64,000 bases of DNA from Dermabacter sp. (GCA_030538475.1 JAUNTX010000006.1:3593-67592), one strand, 5' to 3'. Counted from the first letter of the stretch, positions 26,134-35,338 are shown. The notes: generated from the sequence alone by a model not told the origin. Translations and numbers: made by a program.

Positions 26134-26453
26134 GGCGCTACTTCCTTTGGTTGCTGGGGCGGTGTGTGGAGAATCGTGTGCGGTGACCGCGGCCGTTCGC
26201 ATCGCCCGGCTCACCCACGAGCCGGGGGCGGCGAGGCCGCGCACCTTCCCCACCCACTGTAACGGCGCTCACGTGCCCGAGTCCCGTCGAGGTCCCGGAA
26301 ATGAGATGACGGCGCGGGACTGGCCCATCGCGCCCGGTATCCCCGTCGCACCCCGCACGCCCCTTTGCGCCCCGCCCATGCCGTACGACACGGCAAAACC
26401 CCCGCCTCCCAGGGCAATGCTGGGGGGCGGGGGCCGTTGAACAAAGAGCGGTG
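26134..26453. other. 320-bp intergenic region with a terminator
   Basis: It holds the terminator of the 26454-27311 gene (26395-26433) and, nearer to pgm, the unassigned pgm promoter and leader on the minus strand. No coding ORF with a ribosome binding site is seen. Confidence 0.6.
26395..26433 (-). terminator. Rho-independent terminator of the DUF-like membrane protein gene
   Basis: A 14-bp stem pairs 26399-26412 (CCCCCGCCTCCCAG) with 26420-26433 (CTGGGGGGCGGGGG), with one mismatch and a 7-base loop. On the minus strand it is followed by TTTT (26398-26395). It lies 21 bases after the stop of the 26454-27311 gene. Confidence 0.8.
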
Positions 26454-27311
26454 TTAGCTCTGCACCGCCCGGCGGCGACGCGAGGCGCGCACGATCATGA
26501 CGATCACGCCAGCGAGCGCGAGGAAGAAACCGCCAATGGCGATGATGCTGCCCACGATCGGCAGCGCCACGAGCCAACCGAGCACGCCCGGCACGCTGAT
26601 CGGGCCCACCACGGCGAGCGGGCCGCTCACGTTCTCGCAGGTCACGGTGATGGTATCCGCGCGCTCTGCGACAAAGCCCGAGCTGTACAGAATGTAGGGC
26701 TGGCCATCCACATTCACGGTCGGGTTGCTCGAGGCATTGGAATCCCCGGCCTCCAGCGGTGAGCCGTCGGCGTATGCGGCGCTGCACGTGGCCGTGGAAT
26801 CTGCCGCGGGGACGTACACCATCACCAACTCCCAGTCGTCAACCGCGAGCGACTGGGCAGAGGTGCTGCCCTCAAAGGAACTGTTCGAGGTGACGGGGCT
26901 GTCCAGGCCGCTCGCTTGATCCGCGAGGCTGCCGAAGCCGCGCACGAGGCCCACGACTACCAGGATGATGCCGAGGATGAGCCCGAGCACGCCCAGCACC
27001 GTGAGGATGATGCCTACGGGCTTCTGCTTCTTCGGCGGACCACTCGCCACGGCAGCGCCACCCGCGCCGCTCCCGTACCCACCAAACGGCTGCTCGGCGC
27101 TAGCGGTTGGTTCCTGCGCCGCGTACGCGGGAGCGGAAGTGCCGTACCCCGCGGCGGGATCGGACGCCGACGACTGCCCGTACTCGGGTGCGGAACCGTA
27201 GGCGGAACCGGGCGCCTGGTTCGCCGACGACGCCGACGAATCCGCCGGGATCCCAAACGACGGGCGGGGCCTTTCGGTGCCGGAGCCGGAACCGTGGGGA
27301 GAATCAGACAT
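26454..27311 (-). CDS. Unknown membrane protein with Gly/Ser/Tyr-rich N-terminus
   Basis: This 285-residue protein has no recognised family. Residues 1-95 are low complexity, rich in Ser, Gly, Ala and Tyr (repeated S-A-Y-G-S, P-A-Y-G). A transmembrane helix (about 98-122, V-L-G-V-L-G-L-I-L-G) follows a P-P-K-K-Q-K-P basic stretch. An external domain of about 110 residues holds two Cys (about 175 and 222), and two further hydrophobic segments (about 235-275) end in R-A-S-R-R-R-R. The low-complexity cytoplasmic arm before a membrane helix is common in actinobacterial proteins of unknown role. It has its own terminator and a GAGAGG ribosome binding site. Confidence 0.6.
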   Translation of the reverse strand: MSDSPHGSGSGTERPRPSFGIPADSSASSANQAPGSAYGSAPEYGQSSASDPAAGYGTSAPAYAAQEPTASAEQPFGGYGSGAGGAAVASGPPKKQKPVGIILTVLGVLGLILGIILVVVGLVRGFGSLADQASGLDSPVTSNSSFEGSTSAQSLAVDDWELVMVYVPAADSTATCSAAYADGSPLEAGDSNASSNPTVNVDGQPYILYSSGFVAERADTITVTCENVSGPLAVVGPISVPGVLGWLVALPIVGSIIAIGGFFLALAGVIVMIVRASRRRRAVQS

Positions 27312-27469
27312 GTCAACCTCTCAGTATGCGTGCAACCCGTCTATCTTAACGGACGGCACCTTGGCACAGACCGAAGGCCCGGGGCTCGCGCCGCAGGTGA
27401 GCGGGGTGCCGGGGTGGCGGCAGCGCCGCAGGAGATTGCAAGAGGCTGGGCCGTCACACGATGCGGCCG

Positions 27470-28552
27470 TCACACGACGCGCGCGAGGATGAACGCCAAT
27501 GCGGCGCCGCCCATGGCCGCGACGAGGGGCGTGGCCACCCACCACGCGAAAATCCGGCCAAATACCGGCCACGCGACGGCCCGTCGAGACAGCGCGAGAG
27601 CCGATCCCACAATCGATCCCGTGATCGTCTGCGAACTGGACACCGGCACGCCGAGCCCCATCGAGGCCACGTACATGAGCGCCGCCGTTGACGATTCCGC
27701 GGCGAGCCCCTGCGCCGCCGTGAGGTCCGTGAGCTTGCGCCCGAGCGTGTGAATGATGCGCCGACCGCCCGCATACGTGCCAAGACCCATCGCAAGCGCC
27801 ACGAGCACCACCACCCACGGCGGGATCGGTACGCCGCTCACGCTCTGGGCCAGCGGCGCCGGATCGAAGGCGGCCGTCGGCCCCGAAGACTCCTGGCCCG
27901 CAGTCCCCGGCCCCGCGGCCCCGGACTCGGCCTGGGCCATGAGGGCGAGCACGATAAACCCCATCGGCATGCGCCCGTTGCTGATCCCGTGCCCCGCCGC
28001 CACGAGGCCCGCCGAAAGAGTCTGCGCCGACCGCATCGCCGGGAACGTGACCAGTCGCTTCGAGCGCAGCCCCTGGATCGCACGCGTGAGCACAAAGCTG
28101 AGGCCGCCGCCCAGCAGGGGAGACAGCACGATTGGGACCATCGCCGCCGCAATCACGCCGAGCGGCACGGTGCCAAGGCCCACGCTCGCGGTGCCCCCGG
28201 CGAGGGCCGACAGGGCCGAACTCCACCCCGATACCGGCATCCCCGCCCACCACGCGGCGAGGCTCCACGCAATCGTGACTATGAGCGCGCCCACGAGCAC
28301 CACCTCGATCCGCTCCCCGGCCTCCGCGACGAACGCGGGCAGGCCCAGCATGCTCAGCAGCGTCGCGTGCGTGAAGGCGAACAGCACCACCCCGGCGAGC
28401 ACGCCCGCCACGTTGAGCACCGCCGCATACGCGAGGGCCGTGCGCTCACTGAGCGACTTCGTGACAATCGACGTGGTGATCGCGTTGGGCGCATCCTGCA
28501 AGCCGTTCACCCAGGCCAGCGCGATGCTCAGCAGCACGATGGCAAGCAGCAT
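27470..28552 (-). CDS. pit: Inorganic phosphate transporter, PiT family
   Basis: This 360-residue low-affinity phosphate permease has about ten helices. The two inverted PiT signature repeats are visible: G-L-Q-D-A-P-N-A-I-T-T near residue 17, and S-M-G-L-G-V-P-V-S-S-S-Q-T-I-T-G near residue 300. The paired segments carry the Asn/Asp and Ser residues that bind cation and phosphate. A long loop (about 210-235) is Gly/Pro/Ser-rich. It begins with one-base overlap (TGATG) at the stop of the DUF47 gene, so the two are translated as an operon. DUF47-PiT pairing is a conserved arrangement; the partner probably regulates the transporter. Confidence 0.93.
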   Translation of the reverse strand: MLLAIVLLSIALAWVNGLQDAPNAITTSIVTKSLSERTALAYAAVLNVAGVLAGVVLFAFTHATLLSMLGLPAFVAEAGERIEVVLVGALIVTIAWSLAAWWAGMPVSGWSSALSALAGGTASVGLGTVPLGVIAAAMVPIVLSPLLGGGLSFVLTRAIQGLRSKRLVTFPAMRSAQTLSAGLVAAGHGISNGRMPMGFIVLALMAQAESGAAGPGTAGQESSGPTAAFDPAPLAQSVSGVPIPPWVVVLVALAMGLGTYAGGRRIIHTLGRKLTDLTAAQGLAAESSTAALMYVASMGLGVPVSSSQTITGSIVGSALALSRRAVAWPVFGRIFAWWVATPLVAAMGGAALAFILARVV

Positions 28553-29172
28553 CAGGAATCCTTGACGCGCAGCAGGTCAATGGCTTGCGCCACCTGATCG
28601 AACCGCGCCATCACCTGATCGAGACCGGCGATCACTTCGCGCTCGCGCAGCGCCACGAACACGTCCGTGGAGCCTTCCAGGCACGTGGCGAGGGCGGAGC
28701 GCAGGTGGCTCTGCGCGTGGTTTTCGATCCGATGCACCTCTTCGTAAAAATCGGTGAGGGCGCCCGCGTGCCCCAGCTCCCACGACGCCTGTACGGTCAG
28801 TTCCGCGAGGCGCTCCACGAGCACGAGCACTTCCATGAGCGGGTTCGGGATCGTGCCCACGCGCAGCCGCACCACCAGATCCACGGTGCGTTCGATGGCG
28901 TCCACCGTCGCGGTCATCGCGAGGGACAGCATGTGCAGGGCGTCGGCCTCGAACGGCGTGATGAGGCTCGTGGCCAGGCGATTGGCGATGCGACGGTTGA
29001 GCGCGGCGGCATCGGTCGCGCACGCGTGCAGCGCGGTGGCGAGCCGCGGCCTCTCGCTCGGGGACTCCCCGAGGGTGCGGGACATGATCTCCGCGCTCGT
29101 GCTCACCGTTTGCGCCATATCCCCGAAAAGATCATCGACGGATCTCTCGCGCGTGAGGGAAAAAAGTCGCAT
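28552..29172 (-). CDS. DUF47 family PhoU-like regulator of the PiT transporter
   Basis: This 206-residue all-helical cytoplasmic protein has the DUF47/PhoU-like layout. It starts M-R-L-F-S-L-T, the helices carry an E-x-x-A-D-x-L segment near residue 82, and a D-F-Y-E-E-V-H-R-I-E metal-binding-type stretch lies near residue 145. It probably regulates or gates the downstream PiT transporter in a phosphate-dependent way, as in other DUF47-PiT operons. The ATG at 29172 is preferred over in-frame upstream starts because M-R-L-F is the usual family N-terminus and TACCCT lies six bases before it. The stop overlaps the pit start by one base. Confidence 0.88.
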   Translation of the reverse strand: MRLFSLTRERSVDDLFGDMAQTVSTSAEIMSRTLGESPSERPRLATALHACATDAAALNRRIANRLATSLITPFEADALHMLSLAMTATVDAIERTVDLVVRLRVGTIPNPLMEVLVLVERLAELTVQASWELGHAGALTDFYEEVHRIENHAQSHLRSALATCLEGSTDVFVALREREVIAGLDQVMARFDQVAQAIDLLRVKDS

Positions 29173-29178
29173 GACCCC

Positions 29179-29184
29179 AGGGTA
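29179..29184 (-). promoter_or_regulatory. -10 box (TACCCT) for the DUF47-pit operon
   Basis: TACCCT on the minus strand is six bases before the ATG at 29172. It sits inside a short inverted repeat (CCAGGG / CCCTGG, 29177-29193), a possible operator. Confidence 0.45.
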
Positions 29185-29323
29185 CAGCCCTGGGCACGGG
29201 GGAAGAGTGAAGCGCCGGACCGGGGGCGCCTGTCGGCGCGAAGGCCGCTCGAAGCGGCAAATGTTGGAGCCCGGGGCCACCGCGGCCCGACGCGAGAAAG
29301 AGCCTAACAGGATTCCCTGAACG

Positions 29324-29360
29324 CCGCCCGTCGGCGAAAGATAACGGGGCCGACGGGCGG
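29324..29360. terminator. Stable hairpin, possible terminator of the 29406-30053 gene
   Basis: CCGCCCGTCGGC (29324-29335) pairs perfectly with GCCGACGGGCGG (29349-29360) over 12 bp with a 13-base loop. A third GCCGACGGGCG-like copy lies near 29380. No U-run follows, so it is a putative terminator of the non-canonical actinobacterial kind. Confidence 0.45.
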
Positions 29361-29405
29361 GCGCGGGAGTAGGCGGGCGCGCCGACGGGCGCGAACGCGC
29401 GACGG

Positions 29406-30053
29406 TTAGTCGAGCGTGCCCAGCAGCGCCGAGCGCGACGCCGCATCGAGCGCCTCACCCATCGCGAGCAGGCGATGCGCCGAATCCGTGAGGGCCTGCG
29501 GGGTGAGCGGCACGTCCTCGTGAGCGGATAGCTCCGCGATGGAACTCGAGGAATCGGCCGCGTGAGCGGTGCCGTACGCCACGAGCATCGCGATGGCGGA
29601 TGCCCGCTTGAGGGCAATCGACAGATCGCCCGTGAACGCGCCCCGCAGAATTTCATCGAGGGTGTCGCGCATCGAATCAATGTCCGGCGGCTCGGGGAAG
29701 CCCGCCAGGTACGTGAGGCCCGGGGCCGTCGAGCGGCCCAGCTCGAAGCGCTGCTTCACCTGGGAGGGATCGCCGTGCACCCACGCGTGCAGCACATACA
29801 GGCGCCACAGGGCGCCGGGCAGTGAAGACGGCTCGGCGCCGGACCACAGGGCCGCCAGATCATCGAGCCCTTCGTGCTCCGCGAGGCGCACCACGCGTTC
29901 CACCACCTCGGGCCGAACGCTCTGGCGGGTGGCGTGCAGGAGTGCGGCGGCCGATTCGTGGGCGGCCTCATCGCGCCGCGCGGGATCGATCCCGCCTTCG
30001 ATCTCATCCTGCTTCTGCGGGGACAGGGATGCGGGTCTGCGAAACTGTGCCAT
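29406..30053 (-). CDS. Conserved actinobacterial protein of unknown function
   Basis: This 215-residue soluble, mostly helical protein has a charged N-terminus (M-A-Q-F-R-R-P-A-S-L), a W-R-L-Y-V-L-H-A-W-V segment near residue 83, and a P-G-L-T-Y-L-A-G segment followed by acidic helices. No catalytic motif or membrane segment is visible. Its Trp/Tyr/His-rich core suggests a folded, conserved protein rather than a spurious ORF. It has its own leaderless-type promoter and a hairpin downstream. I do not recognise the family with certainty. Confidence 0.6.
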   Translation of the reverse strand: MAQFRRPASLSPQKQDEIEGGIDPARRDEAAHESAAALLHATRQSVRPEVVERVVRLAEHEGLDDLAALWSGAEPSSLPGALWRLYVLHAWVHGDPSQVKQRFELGRSTAPGLTYLAGFPEPPDIDSMRDTLDEILRGAFTGDLSIALKRASAIAMLVAYGTAHAADSSSSIAELSAHEDVPLTPQALTDSAHRLLAMGEALDAASRSALLGTLD

Positions 30054-30059
30054 GGACTC

Positions 30060-30065
30060 ACTCTA
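30060..30065 (-). promoter_or_regulatory. -10 box (TAGAGT) for the 29406-30053 gene
   Basis: TAGAGT on the minus strand lies six bases before the ATG at 30053 with no ribosome binding site between, consistent with a leaderless transcript. Confidence 0.5.
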
Positions 30066-30172
30066 GGCTTGTCAGCTGGTGCGGGGGTGGGAAACGGGCA
30101 TCCGGCCCGGTACGCTCGCAGAAGACAGTGCCCGGCCACGGTGGCGCGCGGCACCCACACCCGGGAGGTGCC

Positions 30173-30760
30173 ATGGAAGCACTGATGATGACCCTCAGCT
30201 CCGGCGTCGTGAGCGGCGTGCGGCCCTACCTCATGCTGTTCGTGCTCGGCATCGCGGGCCGATTCTTCGGCATCGAGCAGGTGCCCGAGGTCATGCAGCG
30301 CACCGACGTGCTGGTGATCGCCGCCGTGCTCGTGGTTGTGGACTTCCTGGCCGACAAAATCCAGTTCCTCGACTCCTTCTGGGACGCCCTGCACACCGTG
30401 GTGCGGCCCGTCGCCGGTGGCGCCATCGGCTTCCTCATGGGCGGCGAAACGGACACGACCACCGCGATTGTGCTCGCCGTGATCGGCGCCGTCTCCGCGC
30501 TCGGCACCCACACCGCGAAGGCCACCGTCCGGGCCGCCGTCAACGTGTCGCCCGAACCGGTCTCCAACGTGCTCGTGAGCGGCGCCGAAGACATTGGCGC
30601 CGTCGGCCTCGCATTTGCCGCGGTGCTCCTGCCGATCCTCGCGGGACTGTTCGCCATCGCGTTCCTCGTGACCGCCGCCGCGGCGACCATCCTCATCTGG
30701 AGGGCCATCGCGCGCAGGCGGGCGGCCGCGAGGGACGTCGTGGTGCTCAGCGCGCCGTAA
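30173..30760 (+). CDS. DUF4126 family membrane protein
   Basis: This 195-residue integral membrane protein has four or five helices. It shows the DUF4126 pattern: S-G-V-R-P-Y-L near the N-terminus, V-V-D-F-L-A-D-K near residue 58, a G-A-I-G-F-L segment, and the conserved H-T-A-K-A-T-V-R-A-A-V-N-V-S-P-E-P stretch around residue 115. The function of the family is unknown. The ATG at 30173 has a GGGAGGT ribosome binding site; longer in-frame starts upstream lack one. The 3' end overlaps the 3' end of the convergent peptidase gene by 14 bases. Confidence 0.85.
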   Translation: MEALMMTLSSGVVSGVRPYLMLFVLGIAGRFFGIEQVPEVMQRTDVLVIAAVLVVVDFLADKIQFLDSFWDALHTVVRPVAGGAIGFLMGGETDTTTAIVLAVIGAVSALGTHTAKATVRAAVNVSPEPVSNVLVSGAEDIGAVGLAFAAVLLPILAGLFAIAFLVTAAAATILIWRAIARRRAAARDVVVLSAP

Positions 30761-32804
30761 GGCCCCGGCGCTCCAGCAGCGGCTCGATCCGCGCCTCGCG
30801 GCCCGTCATCTGCACGAACGCCTCGGGAATCGGCAGCGTGGAGCCAATCGCGAGAATGTGATCGCGGAACTTCTGCCCGCTTTCCCGCGTGAGCCCACCG
30901 TTGTCCTCATACCAGGCCACGGTGTCCGCATCGAACACCTCCGCCCACAGGTAGGAGTAGTAGCCCGCGGCATACCCGCCGCTGAACGTGTGGTTGAGGT
31001 AGCTCGTGCGGTAGCGGGTCTGCACGAGAGGATGCAGGAGCCCCGCCTCCTCGAGCGCGGCGGTCTCGAAGCTCACCGGATCCTCGATCGGTTCGGCATC
31101 GAGCGCGGCCGGGCGGCGGTGCCACGCCCAGTCCAGCGCCGCGGCCTGCAGGTATTCCACCGTGCCAAAACCTTCGCCCCACATGTCGGCCGCGCGCACC
31201 TTCTCGATCAGATCGGCCGGCACCACCTCGCCCGTCTCCACGTGCCGCGCGTAGTTCGGCAGGATCTCCGGGTGCAGCATCCACATCTCGTTGACCTGGC
31301 TCGGATACTCCACGATGTCCCGCTCGACCGACAGGCCCGAGAGACTTTCGTACTCGACGCTCGAGAACAGGCCGTGCAGGGCGTGGCCGAACTCGTGGAA
31401 CAGGGTGCGAGTTTCATCCAGGCTCACGAACGCGGTGCCGCCCGGCGCCGGGGCGGAAATGTTGAGGTTGTTGACCACGATGGGCTTCGTGCCCTCACCG
31501 AGGGACTGGTCCACGAGCGTGTTCATCCACGCGCCGCCACGCTTCGTATCGCGCGTGAAGAAATCGCCCACGAACAGGCCGAGGCCCGAACCGTCGGCAT
31601 CGAACACCTCCCAGATCCGCGCCTCGGGGTGGTAGCCCACGAGGTCCTCGCGGCGCTTGAACGTGATGCCGTAGACGCGTTCGGCGGCGTAAAACACGCC
31701 GTCCTCAAGCACGCGGTCCAGCACGAAATAGGGCCGCAGCTGGGCGGTATCCACCGCGTACTGTTCGGCCTTCACCTTCTCGCTGTAGTAGCTCCAGTCC
31801 CACGGCGCCAGATCCTCAATGCCATCCTCGCGCGCGCGGGCGGCAATGATCGCAGCCTCGCGGTCCGCGTTGGCCATGGCCGGGGCAATCGTCTGGGCGA
31901 ACAGCCCATCCACGGCCGACGGGGTGCGCGCGGTGCGGGAGGCCACCGCGAGCGCCGCGAAGTCTTCGTACCCGAGCAGCGCGGCCTTCTTCGCGCGCAG
32001 GGCGGCGATGCGGGCGGCCATCTGCCACGTGGCATCGCCCCGCTCGAAGCTCGCCGTGAGCAGCCGTTCGCGAACATCGCGCCGCTCGAGGGACTCCAGG
32101 AGCGGCTGCGTCGTGGGCAGGATGAGGGTGAGCAGCCAGCCGTCGGCGTGCCCGGCCTCGTCGGCGGCGCGGCGCGCAGCGGCGATCTGGGCGTCGCCAA
32201 GGCCCGCGAGTTCGGCCTCGTCCGTGATGAGCACCGCGGCGGCGTTGATGTCGCGCGTGACCTGCTGGGAGTACTCGGTTTCGGCGGCGGATAGCTCGAG
32301 GTTGAGGGCGGCCAGGCGCTCGCGGTCGGCATCGCTCAGGGCGGCGCCCGCGAGCGTGAAGTCGCGGTGGAACTTTTCGGTGAGCGCGATCTGCTCCGCG
32401 GTGAGGCCCGCCTCGTGCCGGGCGGTGTGGACGGCGTCGAGCCGCGCGAAGATCGCGGGGTTCAGGTGCAGCTCGTTGCTGAGCTGGGCGAGCAGCGCGG
32501 AGACTTCCGATTCGATGGCGAGCAGGCTCTCGGTGCCGTCGGAGCTGACCTGGTTGTAGAAGACCGTGACGGCGCGGTTCAGGGTGCGGCTGGGCTGGTC
32601 CAGGACGGCAATGACGTTCGCGAAGGTGGGTTCGTCGCTCGATTCGGCGATGCCGGAGTAGGCAGCGCGGGCCTCGGCGATGCCTTCGGTGATGGCCTCG
32701 AGGTAGTGCTCGTCGCGGATCGCCGCGAAATCGGGCAGGTGGTAGGGCAGCGGGGACAGGGAGGTGAGGGGATTGGCGGCGGTGCCGGTGCTCGGTGCAG
32801 TCAT
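30747..32804 (-). CDS. dcp: M3 family oligopeptidase (peptidyl-dipeptidase Dcp type)
   Basis: This 685-residue cytoplasmic zinc metallopeptidase has the catalytic motif L-F-H-E-F-G-H-A-L-H (HExxH) around residue 470 and the downstream Glu ligand region E-Y-P-S-Q-V-N-E-M-W. The N-terminal half is a helical, coiled-coil-like prelude typical of M3 enzymes that close over the substrate. It degrades short peptides from protein turnover or import. The ATG at 32804 is preferred over the GTG at 32813 because TAGCGT lies seven bases before it, matching the leaderless pattern of the window. The gene is monocistronic and convergent with the DUF4126 gene. Confidence 0.93.
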   Translation of the reverse strand: MTAPSTGTAANPLTSLSPLPYHLPDFAAIRDEHYLEAITEGIAEARAAYSGIAESSDEPTFANVIAVLDQPSRTLNRAVTVFYNQVSSDGTESLLAIESEVSALLAQLSNELHLNPAIFARLDAVHTARHEAGLTAEQIALTEKFHRDFTLAGAALSDADRERLAALNLELSAAETEYSQQVTRDINAAAVLITDEAELAGLGDAQIAAARRAADEAGHADGWLLTLILPTTQPLLESLERRDVRERLLTASFERGDATWQMAARIAALRAKKAALLGYEDFAALAVASRTARTPSAVDGLFAQTIAPAMANADREAAIIAARAREDGIEDLAPWDWSYYSEKVKAEQYAVDTAQLRPYFVLDRVLEDGVFYAAERVYGITFKRREDLVGYHPEARIWEVFDADGSGLGLFVGDFFTRDTKRGGAWMNTLVDQSLGEGTKPIVVNNLNISAPAPGGTAFVSLDETRTLFHEFGHALHGLFSSVEYESLSGLSVERDIVEYPSQVNEMWMLHPEILPNYARHVETGEVVPADLIEKVRAADMWGEGFGTVEYLQAAALDWAWHRRPAALDAEPIEDPVSFETAALEEAGLLHPLVQTRYRTSYLNHTFSGGYAAGYYSYLWAEVFDADTVAWYEDNGGLTRESGQKFRDHILAIGSTLPIPEAFVQMTGREARIEPLLERRGLTAR

Positions 32805-32811
32805 GGCGGAC

Positions 32812-32817
32812 ACGCTA
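32812..32817 (-). promoter_or_regulatory. -10 box (TAGCGT) for the dcp gene
   Basis: TAGCGT on the minus strand is seven bases before the ATG at 32804, with no ribosome binding site. Confidence 0.45.
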
Positions 32818-32934
32818 CGCGAGGGTGCCGGGAGGTGGATGAATGGCGATCAGGGTGGCGAGCCGTGCGTGAAATCTACGAGATGACGGCGTTTTCGAGA
32901 TTTATCGCGCAGCACCCGGTAGTCTCGAGGGGAT

Positions 32935-32952
32935 ACATCTGACATCCGATGT
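32935..32952. promoter_or_regulatory. Inverted repeat ACATC-N8-GATGT upstream of the sialidase
   Basis: ACATC (32935-32939) and GATGT (32948-32952) form an inverted repeat 22 bases before the sialidase start, with an extra ACATC (32942-32946) inside. The position fits an operator for a GntR- or ROK-type sugar regulator. No such regulator gene is in the window. Confidence 0.3.
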
Positions 32953-32974
32953 TCTCCTGTTGAAAGGGACCACA

Positions 32975-35338
32975 ATGACGTTCTCCTTCGCCCGACGTGC
33001 CACGCTCGCAGCCTGCGGCCTGGTCACGGGGCTCGCCCTCGTCGTGCCGTCGGCCATCGCCGCGCCCGCCGCACCCGATTCCGACGGCTCCTACACCGAA
33101 CAGCGCATCGCGCTCGGCGGCGATGGCGCCTTCACCAACTACCGCATCCCCGCGATCATCCAGCTGAACAACGGCGACATCCTCGCCAGCTACGACGGCC
33201 GCCCCACCGCGACCGACGCCCCCGGCCCGAACTCGATCATCCAGCGCCGATCCACCGACGGCGGCAAGACCTGGCAGGAGCCCACGGTGGTGGCCGCGGG
33301 CAAGAGCGCCGAGCCGAAGCACGGATACTCCGACCCCAGCTACGTCTACGACGCCGAAACCGGCACGCTGTTCAACTTCTTCGTGTACTCGAAGGACACC
33401 GGGTTCTGGAACAGCGCCTACGGCAACGACGATGAGGACCGCCAGGTCATGAGCGCCGCCGTGGCCGTTTCGACCGACGACGGCCACACGTGGGAGCTGC
33501 GCTCCCTCACCGACGTGGTGAAGCCCGACGATGTGCGCGCCACGTTCGCCACGAGCGGCCACGGCATCCAGATCACGCGCGGCCCCTACAAGGGGCGCCT
33601 GGTCCAGCAGTACGCGGGCGGATTCCGCGACGGCGGCGTCAAGGCGTACTCCGTCTACTCCGACGATCACGGCGCCACGTGGCAGATGGGCAAGCCCGTC
33701 GGCCGCCTCATGGACGAAAACAAGGTCGTGGAACTGTCCGACGGCACGCTCATGATGAACTCCCGCGCCCACAACACGCACAATGGCCGCTGGGTGGCCT
33801 ACTCCCACGACGGCGGGCACACGTGGAGCGAGCCGGTCATGGACAACCGGCTCGTGGATCCCCGCAACAACGCCTCGATCATCCCGATGAACCCGGGCGC
33901 GCCCGAGGGCAGCCGCGAGGCGAAGGAACTGCTGTTCTCCAACGCCAACAGCACCACGGGGCGCAGCAACGGCACGGTGCGCTACTCGTGCGATGACGGC
34001 AAGACCTGGCCCGTGGCCACCGTGTTCGAGCCCGGTGCGATGTCCTATTCGGACCTCGTGGCGCTCGAGGACGGCACCTACGGCGTCCTGTACGAAGGGG
34101 CGAACAGCGAAATCCGCTACGGCGCGTTCGATGAGGACTGGCTCAACCCGTTCTGCGCGGCCTTCGAGGGCGCGAGCGCCGAGGTCGATGCCGGGGCGAG
34201 CACCGACCTCACGTTCACCCTGCGCAACGACGACGACCACGCGCTGCCCGCGGGCGTCGCCTCCGCCTCGCTCGGCAACGGCTGGAACGCGACCGAGGTG
34301 GAGACCCCCGCGCTGGCCCCGGGCGACAGCGCGGAGGTGACCGTGCGCGTGAGCGCCCCCGTCTTCGCCGCCCTCGGCACGAAGCGTGGCGACATCACGG
34401 TCAAGGCGGGCAGCTACGAGCTGCGCGGCGACGCCAGCGTGAACGTCCTGAACGCCGCCCCGAGCCAGGTGGGCGCCTCGGTCGTGGGCCGCCCCGGCGA
34501 CCCGGGCCGCGACCTCGCGCAGAACCCCTACCGCGTGGGCGACAAGGTGCCCTACTCCTTCCGCGTCACCTCCGAGGCGAACGTGGCGCAGACCGTCACC
34601 CCGATCTCAGGAAACCTGGCGCCATTCGTGCCGCCGGGCCAGGGCAACTGCCGCTGGGGCAACCTGCCCGTCGGCGATGCCTACAACTGCCACACCCCGC
34701 GCTTCACCGTGACCGAGGAATCCCTGGCCGACGGCTTCTTCGTGCCCCGCACCGAGTGGGAGCTGACCGCCGCCGGGCTGGATGCGAAGCGGATCGAGGT
34801 GGTGGGCGACGAGGTGAACCTCATCGAGCGCGCCCCCGACCTGAGGCGCGGCGAGGCCACGGTCAGTATCGAGGACACCGACGGTGACGGCTACACCTCC
34901 GCGGGCGACACCGCCACGGCGACGGTCGAGTTCACGAACACCGGCAACGTGCGCCTGACCGACGTGCGCGCGGGCGGCGAGGTCGTGGCCGAATCCCTCG
35001 CCGTGGGCGAGTCCGTCACCGTGACCCGCACCGTCCAGCTCACGGGCGCGGACCTGAAGAACCGCACCGTGAGCATCGACCTGGGCGATGCCTCCGCGAG
35101 CAACGGCGCCCTCAGCGTTGCGCTCGACGGCCAGGCCGCCACAGCGGAGCTCACGAACCTGGCCCCGGCTCCCGAGCCGACCCACCCCGGCAAGGGCAAC
35201 GGCAAGGGCAAGGGCAACGGGAAGGGCGCGGGCAAGGAGAACGCACCCGGCCAGAACAAGAACCCCGGCGAACCCGCGAAGGGCAAGGGCCAGGGCAACA
35301 ACCCCGGCAACAACGGCCGGGGCGGCCCGAACCGCTGA
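32975..35338 (+). CDS. nanH: Secreted sialidase (GH33 neuraminidase) with C-terminal beta domains and Gly/Lys tail
   Basis: This 787-residue exo-sialidase removes terminal sialic acid from host glycans outside the cell. The signal peptide is about residues 1-31. The six-bladed propeller (about 40-400) starts with the Arg-triad motif Y-R-I-P (56-59) and contains five Asp boxes, including S-T-D-G-G-K-T-W (93-100), S-T-D-D-G-H-T-W, S-D-D-H-G-A-T-W and S-H-D-G-G-H-T-W. A NEW3-like domain (about 400-490), two further beta domains with a D-T-D-G-D-G-Y calcium-type loop (about 630-740), and a Gly/Asn/Lys-rich tail (about 740-787) follow. No LPXTG motif is present, so the basic tail may bind wall polymers. 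The start has a GAAAGGGA ribosome binding site. Confidence 0.93.
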   Translation: MTFSFARRATLAACGLVTGLALVVPSAIAAPAAPDSDGSYTEQRIALGGDGAFTNYRIPAIIQLNNGDILASYDGRPTATDAPGPNSIIQRRSTDGGKTWQEPTVVAAGKSAEPKHGYSDPSYVYDAETGTLFNFFVYSKDTGFWNSAYGNDDEDRQVMSAAVAVSTDDGHTWELRSLTDVVKPDDVRATFATSGHGIQITRGPYKGRLVQQYAGGFRDGGVKAYSVYSDDHGATWQMGKPVGRLMDENKVVELSDGTLMMNSRAHNTHNGRWVAYSHDGGHTWSEPVMDNRLVDPRNNASIIPMNPGAPEGSREAKELLFSNANSTTGRSNGTVRYSCDDGKTWPVATVFEPGAMSYSDLVALEDGTYGVLYEGANSEIRYGAFDEDWLNPFCAAFEGASAEVDAGASTDLTFTLRNDDDHALPAGVASASLGNGWNATEVETPALAPGDSAEVTVRVSAPVFAALGTKRGDITVKAGSYELRGDASVNVLNAAPSQVGASVVGRPGDPGRDLAQNPYRVGDKVPYSFRVTSEANVAQTVTPISGNLAPFVPPGQGNCRWGNLPVGDAYNCHTPRFTVTEESLADGFFVPRTEWELTAAGLDAKRIEVVGDEVNLIERAPDLRRGEATVSIEDTDGDGYTSAGDTATATVEFTNTGNVRLTDVRAGGEVVAESLAVGESVTVTRTVQLTGADLKNRTVSIDLGDASASNGALSVALDGQAATAELTNLAPAPEPTHPGKGNGKGKGNGKGAGKENAPGQNKNPGEPAKGKGQGNNPGNNGRGGPNR

